64,000 nucleotides of DNA from Rathayibacter rathayi (lineage in GTDB: Bacteria > Actinomycetota > Actinomycetes > Actinomycetales > Microbacteriaceae). The stretch covers positions 2,294,001-2,358,000 of the forward strand of contig NZ_CP028129.1 in assembly GCF_004011095.1 (NCBI RefSeq), written 5' to 3'. A program made the translations under genes and the position numbers. This document shows positions 52,005 to 61,274 of the stretch, in pieces. Numbering within the stretch: position 1 is the stretch's first letter; the number at the start of each line of letters is the position of its first letter. The notes below the pieces were generated by a model. It searched no databases. It was given only the letters and a program-made list of their open reading frames with translations, and was not told the origin of the DNA.

Positions 52005-54494
52005 ATGCCAAGGTGTTTTCTCACAAAGCTGTCCGTCGAGGGCTTTAGGGGTATTAACAATGAAGACTCGCCGCTAGTTCTGTCATTCAAGCGAGACGAA
52101 GTAAACTCAATCTTTGCCACCAATGGCTCAGGTAAGAGTTCTTTATATGAAGCCCTCCAGTATGCCTTCTTTGGCAAGGTTCCGCGTCTTGAGGAAATGC
52201 AGTCTGCCGAAAAACCCGAGAATTACGTGGCGAATATGTTTCACAGTACTGGCACTTCACGAATTGAGGTCACGTTATCTCCAGATGACAGTAGCGCCGA
52301 CTCCGTAATTACTATTACTCGAAGCGCAGCTGGGGTCCGGCAGGTCAGTTCCCCAACAGGTCATCCAGACCCGCAAGACCTCCTGTCAAGCCTCGGGCAG
52401 GATTTTGCTCTTCTAGATTACGTCAACTTTACAAAATTCATAGACGATACGGCACTCGAGCGTGGGCGCTCATTCTCTTCCCTCCTGGGCCTCTCTGACT
52501 ACGCAAACTACCGACGCGCGTTAAAGGCCGTCGAACAGACACAAAGCTTTAAGACGGACTTCGACATCCCCGACCTCGAAGCCAGACAAAAGCAGCTTTT
52601 GGGGAGCAAGGACCGAGCGCGGGCAGGATACAGTTCAAGATTCACTGAGGTCACGGGCACAGCGCATGACGATGGAATAAGCATTGAAGCATCGAGTGCC
52701 CAGATTGTGAGTTCACTTGCGTCGGTTCCGTTACTTTCTGCTGAATTAGCGGACAAGACCCTGCGTGACACTGACTTTGGCGCACTTCACGCAATTGTGC
52801 GCGAAGCGGAGGGAAACGAGTCCCAGGGAACTTTAGTAAAGCTGATCGAGGTGCGACGAGGCCTTACGGATACCCTGATCCAAGGCGAACAAGCAGCCAG
52901 CAACATTGAAGACATAAGCAAACTCGCGAACGAGCACCAACAAGCGCTTGCGGCTACGGCTGGGGCAGCGGCGCACTCGCTACTGCAAGCTGCAGAGGCA
53001 TTTCTTACAGAGAAGCCCTCTTGGCCAGATGACAAGTGCCCGCTTTGCGAGAGCGAGTTGACGCATTCCTTGAGTGAGCACATCGCTGAAGAATTGAATA
53101 CCTACGCGACAGAGTCCAGAGTCAGAGACGCGCTCAGGGATGCGGTACTAACGGGGCCACTACTGGCATGCTTGAAATCTTTCGAAAAGCAGTTCCCAGT
53201 TTTCGCCCCAGACGAGGCCGCATTATCACCTCGGTTGCGCGAAAGCGCCTCAAGCGGAAGCCTTTCGACTGAGGAGATCGACAAATACCAATTGCAGCTT
53301 GATGCACTCACAACAAAGGCTACCGAAAAGGTTGCTGAGCTTTCTGTCGCCATCGAGGCCATAGAAAGGGACCTCCCCCCTTCCCTGGTCACTCTAACGA
53401 CGCAAATCGCGAGCGCAGAAGGCGCGCAGCTCGAACTGATCCAACATGAAGCCGCCGAGAAGGCGGAGATCACCACAACCCAGGAGCTCCAGACTTTCGC
53501 ACGCTGGAAGAGCTTCCTCGGACAAGCTAACGCCGTATTCGCGGACGCCGAATCAGCATTATCGCAGAGAATCTTGGCAGACTTGAAGTCTGACTATCAA
53601 GCGCTCTTTCAGGATATTATGGTGGTTGGCGGCGTCGTGCCTTCGCTTGCGCGCTCAGGCTCCGGGGAGAACCTGAAAGTCGAGCTTTCGGATTTCCACG
53701 GACACCACGACGTGTCGGCGCGTGCTCTTTTGTCCGAGAGCTACCGCAACGCTCTGGCTATTTCCGTGTTCCTTTCAGCAGCGGTCAAGCACGGAAAAGC
53801 ACCACGATTTGTCGTGCTGGACGACGTAACATCAAGCTTTGACTCCGGGCACCAATACAGACTCATGGAACACATTCGTCGGCACCTCCAGTACCCGATG
53901 AACCCGAACGGCCTGCAGTTCATCATGCTGAGTCACGACGTAAGCCTAGAAAAATACTTCGACAAGCTTGGTAATGATCCCGGTTGGAATCATCAAAAAC
54001 TGCAGGGGTGGCCGCCAGCCACGCCTATCTCTATCCACGGACAAGATGCCGACCGACTCAAGACGGATGCGACACGCTTGCTAAATGCAGGTCAAGTACC
54101 CGAGGGCGCCGGCTTGATTCGCCAGTATTTCGAATTTGTTCTACTACAGATAATACGCAAGTTGAAGATACCTGTTCCGATTGACCTTGCTGTCAGCGAC
54201 CACAATAAAATGGTCTCGTCATGTCTCGACGCAATAGTCGCCGCCGTCCGCTTGAACGACAGGGCAGGGCAGGTAGCACTGGATGCCAACCAAATTGCAG
54301 ACTTGACGAAGCGATACGCGCCAGCTCTCATATCCAATCGGATCAGTCATTATGGAACCGCTGGGGCCGCCATGTTCTCGCCTCCAGTCCTGCTCGGTGT
54401 ACTGGCAGATATAGACGCATTGCGCGACTGCTTCAAACACCAGGACGCAACGACAGGGAATTGGATATTTTACAAGTCAATTACGCAACGTTGA
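52005..54494 (+). CDS. Rad50/SMC-like ATPase with zinc hook and C-terminal extension
   Basis: An 829-aa ATPase. Walker A is in IFATNGSGKSSLYEAL near residue 38; a coiled-coil region follows with a CPLC zinc-hook motif near 345; a signature-like LSESYRNALAISVFL near 576, Walker B FVVLDDVTSSFDS near 602 and the switch His in LSHDV near 644 complete the head. The last ~170 residues form an alpha-helical extension (FVLLQIIRKLKIPVP, APALISNRISHYG) of unknown function. SMC-like ATPases of this size on mobile elements are often defence proteins (compare RloC, Lamassu LmuB and ABC-3C ATPases), but I cannot assign it to a named system. Codon use is AT-richer than its neighbours. Confidence 0.75.
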   Translation: MPRCFLTKLSVEGFRGINNEDSPLVLSFKRDEVNSIFATNGSGKSSLYEALQYAFFGKVPRLEEMQSAEKPENYVANMFHSTGTSRIEVTLSPDDSSADSVITITRSAAGVRQVSSPTGHPDPQDLLSSLGQDFALLDYVNFTKFIDDTALERGRSFSSLLGLSDYANYRRALKAVEQTQSFKTDFDIPDLEARQKQLLGSKDRARAGYSSRFTEVTGTAHDDGISIEASSAQIVSSLASVPLLSAELADKTLRDTDFGALHAIVREAEGNESQGTLVKLIEVRRGLTDTLIQGEQAASNIEDISKLANEHQQALAATAGAAAHSLLQAAEAFLTEKPSWPDDKCPLCESELTHSLSEHIAEELNTYATESRVRDALRDAVLTGPLLACLKSFEKQFPVFAPDEAALSPRLRESASSGSLSTEEIDKYQLQLDALTTKATEKVAELSVAIEAIERDLPPSLVTLTTQIASAEGAQLELIQHEAAEKAEITTTQELQTFARWKSFLGQANAVFADAESALSQRILADLKSDYQALFQDIMVVGGVVPSLARSGSGENLKVELSDFHGHHDVSARALLSESYRNALAISVFLSAAVKHGKAPRFVVLDDVTSSFDSGHQYRLMEHIRRHLQYPMNPNGLQFIMLSHDVSLEKYFDKLGNDPGWNHQKLQGWPPATPISIHGQDADRLKTDATRLLNAGQVPEGAGLIRQYFEFVLLQIIRKLKIPVPIDLAVSDHNKMVSSCLDAIVAAVRLNDRAGQVALDANQIADLTKRYAPALISNRISHYGTAGAAMFSPPVLLGVLADIDALRDCFKHQDATTGNWIFYKSITQR

Positions 54495-54826
54495 TCTCGC
54501 CGTATGTCGCGCTGGGCACACTCCAGAGGCGCCCGAGAAGCGGAAGGAACCGAGTCGGCACACTGGAGCCGTGAAGAGGGGATCGAAGCACTAAGGCACG
54601 CACCCCAGCCGCCCGATTGGCCGTGACCGTTGAATACCAACGGGATGCGCCACCGACCGTCAGCCCATCTGGCGACAGCCCTTTAGTAGTCAAGCTCAGC
54701 ATCATCGTGGCTCTCGGAGGATGATGAGCGCACAGGTTTCACCGCGCTGGTGTCCGTGGCTACTCGTAACGCAGGCGAGGACGCGGAAACATCGAAGCGC
54801 GAGAGCCGATGCGGAGGGAGGAACCG
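54495..54826. other. 332-nt gap after the SMC-like ATPase
   Basis: No gene is supported. GC rises back to AICE level. A weak inverted similarity, GGCACACTCCAG against CTGGAGCC near 54520-54570, may be a terminator. Confidence 0.35.
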
Positions 54827-55006
54827 ATGGGCACGAGCAAGCACACTGATCAGGCCCTGCAGCATGCACTCGCTGTCCAAGCGAAGATGGCCAAGCGCCT
54901 TGAGAAGCGGGGCGTGACCGCCCGCGCCACCAAGTCCGGCAAGTTCGTCGCCGTGACGTTCGTTCGACGAGGCAAAGCGACCACGGCGGAGCTGACCGAG
55001 AAGTAG
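54827..55006 (+). CDS. small basic AICE protein
   Basis: A 59-aa Lys/Arg-rich protein (HALAVQAKMAKRLEKRGVTA) with an excellent site (GGAGGGAGGA) before ATG 54827. The family is not recognised. The basic helix may bind nucleic acid, which is inference. Confidence 0.55.
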   Translation: MGTSKHTDQALQHALAVQAKMAKRLEKRGVTARATKSGKFVAVTFVRRGKATTAELTEK

Positions 55007-55085
55007 GCCTAGGTGGACCGTGGCCCACGCGCGGCCACCGAGCCTCCTTGACGGCCGAAAGAGCACCCCGTATCTTTGCGCCATT

Positions 55086-55124
55086 GCTCCCCACCGTCCT
55101 TCGGGCTTGGTGGGGCCTCTTCTT
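55086..55124 (+). terminator. hairpin with T-rich tail
   Basis: CCCCACC (55089-55095) pairs with GGTGGGG (55109-55115), followed by CCTCTTCTTC. It lies between the small basic gene and the convergent gene ending at 55188, so it may stop both. Confidence 0.6.
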
Positions 55125-55187
55125 CCCACGAGCCATCCAAGGCCGCTCGTAGCCGGCCGCTCGACACACGACCCGACCTCGCCTAGC

Positions 55188-55700
55188 TCAGCCGCCCTCC
55201 GCAGCCCGTAGTTGCCACTCCCCCGCCTTCAGGACCCAGTCTTGGCGAGCCGCCTCGCCCACCGGCCCACTGAAGTGCCGCAGATCATCCAGGCTCAGCG
55301 ACGGGAAGCCCTTCAGGATCTTCGTGATGTCCGGGTCACTGCTGAGCATCTGTTCGAGCGCGATGACGCTCGCCTCGTTGTATCGCCGCGTGATGCCCTG
55401 CGGAGACGCCTGCTGCGCTCGGGCGAGGTCCGCTATCACAGGCCGCGGCTGGTGGAACTGATGCGCGTACGCCGTCACCAGTGCCCGCAGATCGGTGGCC
55501 GCCTTCGTGACCTTGTGCGCGTCCGACACGGACATGCGGAGGAGATCCTGGACGTCACGCGGCTTCTTGGGCCACACCATGCGGTCGAGATGCTGGCCGT
55601 TCTGCAGGATCTTGCCGTTGAGAGCACGCACCGCTTCGACAACCGGGCCAGGTACTAGCCCCCACCCCTCTAGCTCGTGGGACTCCTCCGGCTCCGTCAT
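55188..55700 (-). CDS. hypothetical AICE protein, divergent from the transfer operon
   Basis: A 170-aa mainly alpha-helical protein (GPVVEAVRALNGKILQNGQH, HKVTKAATDLRALVTAY, SPQGITRRYNEASVIALEQM). The helix-turn-helix-like ITRRYNEASVIA and its place facing away from the tra operon suggest a regulator, as KorSA is in pSAM2, but it is not clearly of that family. ATG 55700 is chosen; ATG 55715 also fits. Confidence 0.55.
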   Translation of the reverse strand: MTEPEESHELEGWGLVPGPVVEAVRALNGKILQNGQHLDRMVWPKKPRDVQDLLRMSVSDAHKVTKAATDLRALVTAYAHQFHQPRPVIADLARAQQASPQGITRRYNEASVIALEQMLSSDPDITKILKGFPSLSLDDLRHFSGPVGEAARQDWVLKAGEWQLRAAEGG

Positions 55701-56025
55701 GCCCCCAGTCTCCCTCATAGCCAGCCGCCCCGCGTGGACGCAGTTCACTCTTGCGCGGTGCATAAACAAATATGTATGGTCGAGGCATCGGAGACCACGG
55801 TGGACGACTCGGGACTCCGTCGTGTGACCGCGTCGTCGAGATCTCTGGCCCCGACCTCCTCAAGCAAGGGGTCAATCAAGGGTGCTGAGCATCTCCGACA
55901 CCGAATCGGGCGAAATTTTTCGTCCACCACCTCGTCAATCAAGAGATCAATCAAGGGTCACTGAGGATCGTCGATCCGGAACCCAGAGCGTGCGCACCCC
56001 GTGCACCCAGACCAGGAGGAACAAC
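55701..56025 (+). promoter_or_regulatory. divergent control region of the AICE with TCAATCAAG repeats
   Basis: The motif TCAATCAAG occurs three times (near 55870, 55936 and 55946), with a related TCAAGCAAG nearby. An AT-rich stretch CATAAACAAATATGTATG (about 55761-55778) could be a promoter or operator. These are likely control sites for the tra/rep operon; they may also be iterons. Confidence 0.5.
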
Positions 56026-56427
56026 ATGCCCGTCAAGAAATCCGGACTGCCCGTCAACAGCGAGAACTACTTCGGAGGCCCCGCCTACGCCGTCGGCGAG
56101 GTCGAGCCCCTCATGGAGTTCGAGAATGGCAAGCCCGTCAGCCAGCAGCATGACCGCGACACCAACAGGCCGATGTGGACCGTGCGCGTTTTCGACGCCG
56201 ATCCCGACGCGCCGAAGGGCCAGGGCGAGGTGACCGTGAAGATCGTGTCGCCCACCCATCCGACGCTCCCGCCCGAGCTGCCGGGGCTCCCCTTCCGCCC
56301 CGTCATCTTCGATGACCTCGTGGTCGTCCCGTACGTGAAGGAGGGAACCGGCCGCCCTCGCGTCGCCTACTCGCTTCGAGCAGGTGGGATCCGGCCCGCC
56401 ATCGTCAAGAAGGCCGGCGACTCGTGA
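56026..56427 (+). CDS. pra: Pra-type activator of AICE replication, integration and excision
   Basis: A 133-aa protein that fits the Streptomyces 'replication, integration and excision activator' family: AYAVGEVEPLMEF, RPMWTVRVFDADPDAPKGQG, LPPELPGLPFRPVIFDDLVV and RVAYSLRAGGIRP. ATG 56026 follows CAGGAGGA. In pSAM2-like elements Pra turns on rep, xis and int. It overlaps the next gene by 4 nt (GTGA). Confidence 0.8.
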   Translation: MPVKKSGLPVNSENYFGGPAYAVGEVEPLMEFENGKPVSQQHDRDTNRPMWTVRVFDADPDAPKGQGEVTVKIVSPTHPTLPPELPGLPFRPVIFDDLVVVPYVKEGTGRPRVAYSLRAGGIRPAIVKKAGDS

Positions 56428-57827
56428 TCGTCGCCGAGCTGCGCAACTACGCCGCGGCTCTCTGGGCACTGGTGCGGCGGCACAAGCGCATCACGCTGCT
56501 GCTCGCGGTCCTCGGGCTACTGCTCGGACAGTGGCGGCCGGTCCAGGGCCTCTTCGCGATCGTGGCCATCGCCCTCGTGAGTGCAGGACTCGTGTGGCGC
56601 TACCGAGACGGGAGGTCGCTCGAAGCCCACGAGTTCGGCAAGTGGCAGCGGAGGAACCACGCTTTCATCCGCTCCGCCTGGCCCGAACTCATGATCCGCC
56701 TCGGACTCTCAGTTCGGTCGGCGGCAGCGACCTCGGAGATCCCCGCCATCAGCGCGGCCAAGTGGAACGGCTACTCCGTGTCGCTGCTGGTGCGTTTCCC
56801 GCTGGGCATGACGAGGGAGAACATCACCGCCGCGGGACCCGCGATCACGGAGTCCTTCGGCGCCGTGTCCGTCACCGTCGGTGCTGCGCCTGGTGGAGCA
56901 CTCGTCGTCGTGAACTACGCGGACCCCCTCCGGGAGCCGATCCCGCTCGGAGATCCCTGGCACCACGTCGACCTCCGTGCCGTGCCTATGGGCGTGCAAG
57001 CGTCCGGCGCTCCGTGGGCCTTCCGTGTGGGCCCTCACACGCTCGTGGCCGGATCCTCGGGCTCGGGCAAGGGCTCGATGCTGTGGAGCCTCCTCATCGG
57101 ACTGGGGCCGGCGATCCGTGAAGGGCTCGTGGAGGTCCGCGGCATCGATCTCAAGGGCGGCATGGAGTTGGCGATGGGCGAGGGCCTTCTCACCCAGTAC
57201 GCGACCGAGCCGGAGGCCGCGGTGATCCTGCTCGAGCGCGCCTGCTCGGACATGCGGGAGCGCGCCGCCCTCCTGGCGGGCAACGTTCGCGAACACACCG
57301 TGAGCGTCGAGAGCCCCCATGTCCTCGTCGTCATCGACGAGCTGGCAGCGCTGACGGCGTACCAGACGGACCGCGATCTCCAACGTCGAGCGAATGCGGC
57401 ACTCGCGCTTCTGTGCTCGCAAGGTCGCGCTCCCGGCTTCACGGTCTTCGCCTGCTTGCAGGACCCCCGCAAGGAGACGTTGCCCGTCCGCGGACTCTTC
57501 ACCCAGACCATCGGCCTCCGTCTTCGTGACGCATTGGAGACCTCGATGGTCCTCGGCGAGGGCATGCGAGAGAAGGGCGCGCTCTGCCATCAGATACCGG
57601 CGGCGCTGCCCGGCGTGGCCTTCGTCGCACCCGAGGACGGCGGGGACCCCATTCGCGTCCGCGCTGCTTATGCCTCCGACGACGTCATCCGATACGCCGC
57701 CGCCACGTACGAGGCACCGCGGCATGAACTCATTCGGACTCCCGCCCCGGCGACCGCCGAGACGGACGACACACCGCCGCGCTCTTCCCGAGCGCGACGT
57801 AACCGCAAGACAGGAGAGGAATCATGA
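56424..57827 (+). CDS. traSA: FtsK/SpoIIIE-type DNA translocase, TraSA-like
   Basis: A 467-aa septal-type DNA pump. Two N-terminal membrane helices (LLLAVLGLLLGQW, FAIVAIALVSAGLVW) precede the motor, with Walker A VAGSSGSGKGSM near residue 212 and Walker B VLVVIDELA near 300; ACLQDPRKETLPVRGLFTQT is the typical downstream segment. In AICEs one such protein moves double-stranded DNA between hyphae or cells. GTG 56424 overlaps the pra stop. Its stop overlaps the next gene (ATGA). Confidence 0.9.
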   Translation: MIVAELRNYAAALWALVRRHKRITLLLAVLGLLLGQWRPVQGLFAIVAIALVSAGLVWRYRDGRSLEAHEFGKWQRRNHAFIRSAWPELMIRLGLSVRSAAATSEIPAISAAKWNGYSVSLLVRFPLGMTRENITAAGPAITESFGAVSVTVGAAPGGALVVVNYADPLREPIPLGDPWHHVDLRAVPMGVQASGAPWAFRVGPHTLVAGSSGSGKGSMLWSLLIGLGPAIREGLVEVRGIDLKGGMELAMGEGLLTQYATEPEAAVILLERACSDMRERAALLAGNVREHTVSVESPHVLVVIDELAALTAYQTDRDLQRRANAALALLCSQGRAPGFTVFACLQDPRKETLPVRGLFTQTIGLRLRDALETSMVLGEGMREKGALCHQIPAALPGVAFVAPEDGGDPIRVRAAYASDDVIRYAAATYEAPRHELIRTPAPATAETDDTPPRSSRARRNRKTGEES

Positions 57828-58231
57828 CTCGCACAACTCGCACCCGGTGGTTCATCGGATCTGCGTTCGCCGCCCTGCTGCTCGTCACCGCGGCCGGAGC
57901 CGGCATCGTCGTGGCAACGAATGCAACGCCGAGCACGAGCGCGGCGGAGCAGCAGGGCTACAAGCAGGGGGTAGACGCCGCCCGGCGAGACTTCTGCAAC
58001 CTGCAATTCGACAAGGAGGGCTCGCCGACCGTCGATGATCCGCGCACGTACAGCGGACTGCCGAGCTCGGTGGTCGTCGCGGATGACTCATGCACTTCCG
58101 ACCTCGTCACGCTTTGGAACAATTCGCAGGAGCACGACGGATCCGACAAGCGAGCCTGCATCATCAACCGCACCTACGAGACGGTCGTGGCTGCGTACCT
58201 CTGCGAGGCACCGACGAGCAAGGGCTACTGA
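57824..58231 (+). CDS. membrane-anchored hypothetical AICE protein
   Basis: A 135-aa protein with one N-terminal membrane helix (FAALLLVTAAGAGIVVAT) and an outside domain with four Cys that may form disulfides. ATG 57824 overlaps the traSA stop, and its TGA overlaps the rep ATG by one base. It may aid mating, which is inference. Confidence 0.65.
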   Translation: MTRTTRTRWFIGSAFAALLLVTAAGAGIVVATNATPSTSAAEQQGYKQGVDAARRDFCNLQFDKEGSPTVDDPRTYSGLPSSVVVADDSCTSDLVTLWNNSQEHDGSDKRACIINRTYETVVAAYLCEAPTSKGY

Positions 58232-59673
58232 TGCCGACCCTCGCCGACACCGTCACCGACCGCGTGCGGCGCCCCGACTTCGAGGAATGGATGAAGGGCG
58301 CAGCCGCCACCGGCTACTGCGCCAACCCCGTCCGCCTCGTCGGGTCGTCTCACGTCGTCGATGCGGTGTCCGGCGAGGTCGTCTCGTCGTACGAATCCGC
58401 GCGGCAGCCGGACGGCATCACCTACGTCCGTTGCGGCAACCGCCGCGCCGTCCGCTGCCCCTCGTGCAGCCGCGAGTACAAGGGCGACATGTGGCACCTC
58501 GTGGTCGCTGGAGCTGCCGGCGGATCCAAGGACGTTCCCGAGTCGGTGGGCACCCACCCGCTCGTGTTCTTGACCCTCACGGCTCCCTCTTTCGGAGCGG
58601 TCCATGCGTTCAAGAAGGCGCGCGGCTCCGGCTCCACTCGCTGCCGCCCCCGGTCGAAGAAGGAGCTGTGCCCGCACGGCCGCCCGGTCGGATGCATGAG
58701 CGTGCACGACGCTGACTCGCCTCTCGTCGGAGAGCCGATCTGCCGTGAGTGCTACGACTACGTCGGGCACATCGTCTGGCAGTGGCACGCGCCCGAGCTG
58801 TGGCGGCGCTTCACCATCGCGCTCCGTCGTCGAATCGCCCAGTCGCTCGGCCTGAGCGAGACGGCGACGCGGAAGCTCGTGCGGGTGCAGTTCGCAAAGG
58901 TGGCCGAGTTCCAGAAGCGCGGCCTCGTGCACTTCCACGCGCTGATCCGCCTCGACGGTGATGCTCGCCCGGACGATCCGTATCCGGCTCCGTCGGTGCT
59001 CATCTCCTCGTCCGAGCTGTCCCGCATGGCCATCGAGAGCGCGGCAGCGGTCCAGGTGACGGCCTCCCCCGTTGTCCCGGGGGAAGCCCCTCGCTCCCTC
59101 CGGTTCGGTCGACAAGTCGATGCGCGTGCCGTCGTTCGCCACCACGCGGAGAACGATGGCGAGCTCACGGATCGAGCGGTCGCGGCGTACATCGCGAAGT
59201 ACGCGACGAAGGCCACCGAGGATGTGGACCCCTCGACAGTCGCCAACGGCCCTCGCCCGCACGTCGCGCAGCTCAAGCAGACCATCGAGGACCTTGCCCG
59301 GATCACGCGCCTCGGCTCCGAGGACGACTACGCGCTCCTCGGCAAATGGGTCGGGATGCTCGGATTCCGCGGCCACTTCGCGACCAAGTCCCGCCGCTAC
59401 TCGACGACGCTCGGCAAGCTCCGCGCCGCCCGCCGTCTCTGGCAGAAGCGCATCTCCGCCAAGAGGGATGCGACTCACGGCGTGGAGAGCGACGAGGAAG
59501 ACGACGAACTCGACGACGAGACGACCCTCGTCGTGGCCCAGTGGAGCTTCGCCGGGATGGGCTGGCTCACCAACGGCGACGCTGCTCTCGCAGCAGAGGC
59601 AGCCGCTCACGCGCGCGAATGGAACGACCAGCGCCGCGAACAGATGAAGACCAACCAGAACAAGGAGAGGTGA
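58231..59673 (+). CDS. repSA: RepSA-type replication initiator
   Basis: A 480-aa rolling-circle initiator. It shows the HUH-type motif GLVHFHALIRLD and the tyrosine motif AAYIAKYATK, preceded by FLTLTAPS, plus several Cys pairs (CPSC, CREC) in the N-terminal half. RepSA of pSAM2 is the reference. ATG 58231 overlaps the preceding stop. The tail is acidic (ESDEEDDELDDET). Confidence 0.87.
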   Translation: MPTLADTVTDRVRRPDFEEWMKGAAATGYCANPVRLVGSSHVVDAVSGEVVSSYESARQPDGITYVRCGNRRAVRCPSCSREYKGDMWHLVVAGAAGGSKDVPESVGTHPLVFLTLTAPSFGAVHAFKKARGSGSTRCRPRSKKELCPHGRPVGCMSVHDADSPLVGEPICRECYDYVGHIVWQWHAPELWRRFTIALRRRIAQSLGLSETATRKLVRVQFAKVAEFQKRGLVHFHALIRLDGDARPDDPYPAPSVLISSSELSRMAIESAAAVQVTASPVVPGEAPRSLRFGRQVDARAVVRHHAENDGELTDRAVAAYIAKYATKATEDVDPSTVANGPRPHVAQLKQTIEDLARITRLGSEDDYALLGKWVGMLGFRGHFATKSRRYSTTLGKLRAARRLWQKRISAKRDATHGVESDEEDDELDDETTLVVAQWSFAGMGWLTNGDAALAAEAAAHAREWNDQRREQMKTNQNKER

Positions 59674-59678
59674 ATGTC

Positions 59679-59864
59679 ATGGAGAAGCTCATGCTCACTC
59701 CGGAGGAAGTCGCGGACGCGCTCGGTGTGGGCCGTTCGACCGTCTACGACCTGATGCGGCTCAAGATCCTGCCGAGCGTCCGCATCGGCCGCTCGCGTCG
59801 CGTCCGTGTGGAGGATCTCCGTGCCTACGTGGGAACGCTCATGGAAGCCCCGGTGCCGCAGTGA
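59679..59864 (+). CDS. xis: excisionase (Xis), HTH_17 family
   Basis: A 61-aa MerR-like small DNA-binding protein (LTPEEVADALGVGRSTVYDL, then VRIGRSRRVRVEDLRAYV). ATG 59679 has AAGGAGAGG upstream. It should direct the integrase toward excision. Its stop overlaps the int GTG. Confidence 0.88.
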   Translation: MEKLMLTPEEVADALGVGRSTVYDLMRLKILPSVRIGRSRRVRVEDLRAYVGTLMEAPVPQ

Positions 59865-61006
59865 GCAAGCGCGCCAACGGCGAGGGCTCGGTCTACCAGC
59901 GGAAGGACGGTCGTTGGAGTGGGGCGACGTACGTCCTGCAACCCGATGGAGGACGCCGTCGCCGGCAGGTCTACGGCGCCACTCGCACGGAGGTCTCCAA
60001 GCAGCTCGCGGAGTTGAAGGCGAAGACCGACCGGGGCATCCCGGCCTCGATCAGCACGTGGACGGTCGAGAGCTACTCCGCGCACTGGCTCGCGAACACC
60101 GCGCACGGCTCGTTGAAGCCCGCGACAGTGGCGAATTACTCGTGGATGATGCGGAAGCACATCGTGCCCGCGCTCGGTCGTGTGCGCCTCGACAGCCTCA
60201 CCCCGGCTCACGTCCGCGAGCTGCACACGAAGGTCGGCGCGGCCGGCGTCTCCTCTCGTACGGTCCAGCTCGCCCATGCGGTACTCCGCACGATGCTCTC
60301 CGAGGCCATGCGCGAACAGGTCGTGGCTCGGAACGTGGCGTCGCTCGTCCGAACCCCGCGCGTCGAGAGGACGGACGTGTCTCCCTGGACGCCAGACGAG
60401 GCCGCGGCCTTCCTCGATGCGAACCGCGGGGATCAGTACGTCCATCTGTACTCGACCGCCCTCGCTCTCGGGATGCGGAAGGGCGAGCTGCTGGCGCTCC
60501 GCTGGGCCGACGTGGACCTCGATGCCCGGGAACTCCGCGTGCGCCAGACCGTCCAGCGTCTCGGAGCCGGTCAGGGCATGGTCATCGGCACCCCCAAGAC
60601 CGCCCGCTCACGCCGGACGATCCCGCTCCCCCAGCTCGCGATCGACTCCCTCATGGCTCGTCGACGAGCGCAGCTCGTCGATCAACAGCTCGCCGCCGAC
60701 CGATGGACCGACAACGGCCTCGTGTTCACGACCAGCATTGGCACCATCATCGAGCCGACCAACCTCCGACGGAGCTTCGATGCGGCCATCGCGCGGGCAG
60801 GTGTCCGCCGCATCCGGTTCCACGATCTGCGGCACACGTGCGCCTCGCTCCTGCTCGCCGAGGGTGTGCCCATGCGCGTCGTGATGGAGATCCTCGGTCA
60901 CTCGGCGATGGCGATCACCTCCGACATCTACTCGCACGTGATGCCCTCGGCGCTGACGAACGCCGCGGCCGCCATCGACAAGGCGTTCACGAGGGCCGAC
61001 TCATGA
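59861..61006 (+). CDS. int: tyrosine integrase of the AICE
   Basis: A 381-aa tyrosine recombinase. The N-terminal arm-binding domain starts GSVYQRKDGRWSGATYV, a SAM-like core-binding domain follows, and the catalytic residues are R in GMRKGELLAL, K in TPKTARSRRTIPL, HDLRHT with its Arg, the His of EILGHS and the nucleophile Tyr in DIYSHV. GTG 59861 overlaps the xis stop. It integrates the element into tRNA-Arg. All catalytic positions are present. Confidence 0.93.
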   Translation: MSKRANGEGSVYQRKDGRWSGATYVLQPDGGRRRRQVYGATRTEVSKQLAELKAKTDRGIPASISTWTVESYSAHWLANTAHGSLKPATVANYSWMMRKHIVPALGRVRLDSLTPAHVRELHTKVGAAGVSSRTVQLAHAVLRTMLSEAMREQVVARNVASLVRTPRVERTDVSPWTPDEAAAFLDANRGDQYVHLYSTALALGMRKGELLALRWADVDLDARELRVRQTVQRLGAGQGMVIGTPKTARSRRTIPLPQLAIDSLMARRRAQLVDQQLAADRWTDNGLVFTTSIGTIIEPTNLRRSFDAAIARAGVRRIRFHDLRHTCASLLLAEGVPMRVVMEILGHSAMAITSDIYSHVMPSALTNAAAAIDKAFTRADS

Positions 61007-61260
61007 CGGGGCCCGGTCCCTACGAAGCTGCGGAGAGCTACCGATGCGGTGAGATCAGCCGCGACGAACTCGTGCAGATCCTGACCACCTGGCGCTACGT
61101 CCCGGGCGAGCAGCGCACCGCCGGGCTCCACGACGACCTGCTCAACTTCGTCCCGGGCTCCTTCGACGAGGTCGAGGCGGCCTTCGACGGCGAACTCATC
61201 GACGGAGAACTCTACGACATCGCGCACGAAGCGCTGCGCTCCCAGATCGCGCCGCCGTGA
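61003..61260 (+). CDS. hypothetical protein after int
   Basis: An 85-aa acidic protein (AESYRCGEISRDELVQILTT, FDEVEAAFDGELIDGELYDI). ATG 61003 overlaps the int stop by 4 nt. Similar short acidic proteins follow int in other actinobacterial elements; function is unknown. Confidence 0.6.
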   Translation: MTGPGPYEAAESYRCGEISRDELVQILTTWRYVPGEQRTAGLHDDLLNFVPGSFDEVEAAFDGELIDGELYDIAHEALRSQIAPP

Positions 61261-61274
61261 GACGAGAACCGGGG

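Noticed and set aside
54260-54360. HEPN RNase motif (RNxxxH) in the ATPase C-terminal extension
   Set aside because: The NRISH sequence has Arg and His too close together for the HEPN R-x4-6-H motif.
54221-54440. Frames overlapping the 3' end of the SMC-like ATPase
   Set aside because: They are contained in the well-supported ATPase gene and have no signals of their own.
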